Of a stretch of DNA of 6,984 nt, positions 5,190 to 6,984 are shown piece after piece (the stretch's first letter is position 1; each line of letters opens with the position of its first letter). The position numbers and the translations under genes are program-made. Below the pieces are notes generated by a model, which worked only from the letters and a program-made list of their open reading frames with translations, was not told where the DNA came from and did no database searches. This stretch comes from Pseudomonadota bacterium (GTDB lineage Bacteria; BMS3Abin14): positions 1-6,984 of the forward strand of contig DAOVVW010000042.1 in NCBI GenBank assembly GCA_030636965.1, given 5' to 3'.

Positions 5190-6307
5190 TATATCTCCAG
5201 TTCCCGGTCGAACCGGGTCAGATTCCTCACCTCGCCTTCAGCCGTTACAGCAACCACGTCCTCGATCCTCACACCGCCGATCCTGTTGTCGTACAGACCG
5301 GGTTCAATGGTTATTACATCACCGGGCCTGAGCTCGTCTTCGTCAGGTGAGACTGAAGGCGCTTCGTGGACGTCCAGGCCAAGACCATGTCCCGTGCTGT
5401 GCAGAAAGCCCCTTTTTAGAACCTTCCCCGGAGCGCCAGCTACCCTGTAACCCCTTGCCTGAAAGACATCGCACACCGCCCTGTGAATGTCCGCAAGCAA
5501 AACACCGGGCTTGAGTCTTTTCAGGGCGATATCCTGAGCCTGTGCCACCGCGCTGTGCATATCCTTCACAGCATCGGAGGCCGACCCCACGACAAATGTG
5601 CGTGACATATCGGAGTGGTATCGAGTAATGCGATCCCTCGGAAAAAGGTCAATAACAATTGGCACACCCGCACTGATCGTGCCGAGTCCCCGATTGTGGG
5701 GGGCGGCAGCCGCTCTCCCTGGAGCGACAATGGAGTCCACACAGTCAAGTCCCCTTTCAAGGAGGAAAAGTTCGATCAAAGACCTGAGTTTTTCGGCAAC
5801 CAGGTCGCTTCCTTCGTGTTGAAGAATCCCCTTCCTGACAGGACAGCCGGCCAGAAGGGAGCGGGCCATCGTCATCGCTCCTTCGGTTTTCCTCTGCACG
5901 CTTTCTATGTACCCTATCTCCTCCGCTGACTTGGCCCTCCGACGCTCTTTAACGGATTTACTGTCCACCTCAATGTAAATGCCTTCATTCTCCATATATC
6001 TCGCGAGGCCCACAGGAAAAGAGGGCAGAACACGGATATGATCCGCACCATGTTTTTTCAGAAATTCTATGGCAGCAGACCCTATCCCGCCGCTTTTATT
6101 TTTACCCCTTATCAGAAGATCTAGCTCGTCGCATTTGGACTCCTTTTTCGCCCGTCCATATTCCATGGCCGAGACGGCAGCTATCGTCCTGCCCCCCGGT
6201 AATTCCAGAACCGCGAAGGGATCGGGACAGAGAAATCCGGTGAGATAGTACTGGTCAGAGTCCGTGTAGCTTTGGGCAAAGTGGAATAGTGGGAGTTGTG
6301 CTGGCAT
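5189..6307 (-). CDS. M24 family metallopeptidase (Xaa-Pro aminopeptidase type)
   Basis: Predicted dinuclear-metal aminopeptidase of the pita-bread fold, probably releasing N-terminal residues ahead of proline (PepQ/PepP type); the substrate is not provable from sequence. It has 372 residues: a creatinase-like N-terminal domain (about 1-125) and an M24 catalytic domain (about 130-372). The five canonical metal ligands are visible: Asp220 in VIDLFPRD, Asp233 in HSDMSRTF, His307 in STGHGLGLDVHE, Glu335 in TIEPGLY and Glu349 in RIEDV, with the catalytic-type His204 in PHNRG. There is no signal peptide, so it should be cytoplasmic. The ATG at 6307 lacks a Shine-Dalgarno. The gene lies 73 bp downstream of the ferredoxin-like gene and overlaps the DUF362 gene by 1 bp. 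An alternative is a proline-unspecific M24 hydrolase; the catalytic family itself is secure. Confidence 0.93.
   Translation of the reverse strand: MPAQLPLFHFAQSYTDSDQYYLTGFLCPDPFAVLELPGGRTIAAVSAMEYGRAKKESKCDELDLLIRGKNKSGGIGSAAIEFLKKHGADHIRVLPSFPVGLARYMENEGIYIEVDSKSVKERRRAKSAEEIGYIESVQRKTEGAMTMARSLLAGCPVRKGILQHEGSDLVAEKLRSLIELFLLERGLDCVDSIVAPGRAAAAPHNRGLGTISAGVPIVIDLFPRDRITRYHSDMSRTFVVGSASDAVKDMHSAVAQAQDIALKRLKPGVLLADIHRAVCDVFQARGYRVAGAPGKVLKRGFLHSTGHGLGLDVHEAPSVSPDEDELRPGDVITIEPGLYDNRIGGVRIEDVVAVTAEGEVRNLTRFDRELEI
5195..5198 (-). promoter_or_regulatory. Ribosome binding site for the GTG start of the DUF362 gene
   Basis: On the minus strand GGAG lies 5 nt before the GTG at 5189, within the last codons of the peptidase gene. 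It supports this non-ATG start. Confidence 0.6.
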
Positions 6308-6380
6308 GGTTGAAGTTTAACCGAAGGTAGTTGCGGCTACAATAAAAGATTAGGATTTCTTTTTGAAACCTGGAACCCGC

Positions 6381-6984
6381 TTAAAGCGTATCTAAATCCA
6401 TAGGAACCCCCTTCGAGGGGTCGAGGGACAGGACAATAGCATCAACAGAACACCTTGATCCGCACACGCCACAGCCGAAGCACCTGTCTTTATCAACTGC
6501 TGCTGCCCCGTTCATCTCGATCGCATCGAAGGAGCACGATTCGAGACACAGACCGCATGCATCGCAGGCGTCGGCATCTACGCTGGCCACATATCCCGAT
6601 GGCAGAAGGTATCGGGCCGAGAAATCCGAATCTCTCATGGCCTTTATCCCCATGCAGCAGCACGAGCAGCAGTTGCAGATTGCGTAGAACCGGCCACCCA
6701 TGGCGTCCTTGAACCATGCTGTGTGGACCCAACCTAATGATTCGGTCTTGGCCAGAACATTGAGAGCCTCTTTTCTGGTGAGGGCTCTCGCCCCCGATGT
6801 GCCATGCTCCAGCACAAAGTCGGTGTACGGACTACCTATAATCAGGCACACTTCCCTTGGCGTGCAGGCACCCTCACCCTTAGTTTCTCTGCACGGACAG
6901 CGGATGGCAACTATGGAACCAGGATTTTCAATTACTATCCTGTTGGCAATGTCAAAGGGGATCACCCTCTCGGGATTTTTTATC
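6381..6984 (-). CDS. Cysteine-rich 4Fe-4S ferredoxin-type protein, N-terminus beyond window
   Basis: Partial gene: the reading frame stays open to the right edge. The GTG at 6965 is a possible start, but the codons before it read IKNPER, which joins naturally to VIPFDIANRI, so the real start is probably outside. Numbering from the GTG codon, residues 23-40 carry a CPC...C...C motif (Cys23, 25, 34, 40). A middle helical part (about 62-82) leads into the unusual CNCCSCCC at 97-104, six cysteines in eight residues. The C-terminus holds two CxxCxxCxxxC motifs (134/137/140/144 and 162/165/168/172), each followed by Ser rather than the usual Pro. I recall this architecture from 4Fe-4S dicluster proteins of sulfate reducers and archaea, with no known reaction; redox or electron-transfer function is inferred. 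It is the first visible gene of the minus-strand cluster with the peptidase and DUF362 genes. Confidence 0.85.
   Translation of the reverse strand, partial: IKNPERVIPFDIANRIVIENPGSIVAIRCPCRETKGEGACTPREVCLIIGSPYTDFVLEHGTSGARALTRKEALNVLAKTESLGWVHTAWFKDAMGGRFYAICNCCSCCCMGIKAMRDSDFSARYLLPSGYVASVDADACDACGLCLESCSFDAIEMNGAAAVDKDRCFGCGVCGSRCSVDAIVLSLDPSKGVPMDLDTL

Noticed and set aside
6308..6380. Promoter for the peptidase gene in the gap (minus strand TTTCAA ... TATTGT)
   Set aside because: The hexamers match consensus poorly with 18-bp spacing, and co-transcription from the upstream ferredoxin-like gene is equally likely; too weak to annotate.
6963..6965. GTG at 6965 as the true start of the cysteine-rich protein
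   Set aside because: The frame stays open to the window edge and the preceding codons (IKNPER) look like continuing coding sequence, so the gene is treated as partial.

Overview
The window looks like chromosomal DNA from an anaerobic, iron-sulfur-rich bacterium, most likely in the former Deltaproteobacteria (Desulfobacterota). This is an inference from three things: the TatB/TatC type, a DUF362-ferredoxin protein next to a CNCCxCCC-type ferredoxin protein (combinations I associate with sulfate reducers and relatives), and repeats resembling those I recall from such genomes. No rRNA, tRNA, CRISPR, transposase or phage gene is visible.

Layout. Positions 1-287 are a composite of structured palindromic repeat units. 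Positions 300-2464 (+) form a tightly overlapping operon: tatB, tatC (8 bp overlap), and a gene for a GspE-N/MshEN-domain protein with no ATPase domain (32 bp overlap with tatC). Positions 2453-2623 hold a promoter candidate, a molybdenum-cofactor (Moco-type) riboswitch aptamer and an intrinsic terminator. Positions 2626-2790 are a second copy of the structured repeat, lying between the terminator and moaA (2791-3810, +), which encodes the first enzyme of molybdopterin synthesis. Positions 3811-4043 are a non-coding convergent gap with two oppositely oriented heptamer arrays and a perfect 15-bp hairpin. Positions 4044-6984 (-) are a three-gene cluster read right to left: a cysteine-rich ferredoxin-like protein cut by the window edge, an M24 (Xaa-Pro-type) metallopeptidase, and a DUF362 protein with a C-terminal 2[4Fe-4S] ferredoxin domain.

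How it fits together. Tat exports folded, often cofactor-loaded proteins, and molybdo- or tungsto-pterin oxidoreductases are classic Tat cargo, so tat genes next to cofactor-regulated moaA make functional sense. The riboswitch and terminator predict that moaA is shut off when cofactor is plentiful. The minus-strand cluster is a separate unit of unknown redox function.

The least ordinary features are: the repeat family, whose copies differ in sequence but keep their stems, with compensatory changes; its position inside the riboswitch-moaA leader; the fact that both copies read in frame into the downstream gene, creating a trap for start-codon calls; and the orphan MshEN protein in the tat operon.
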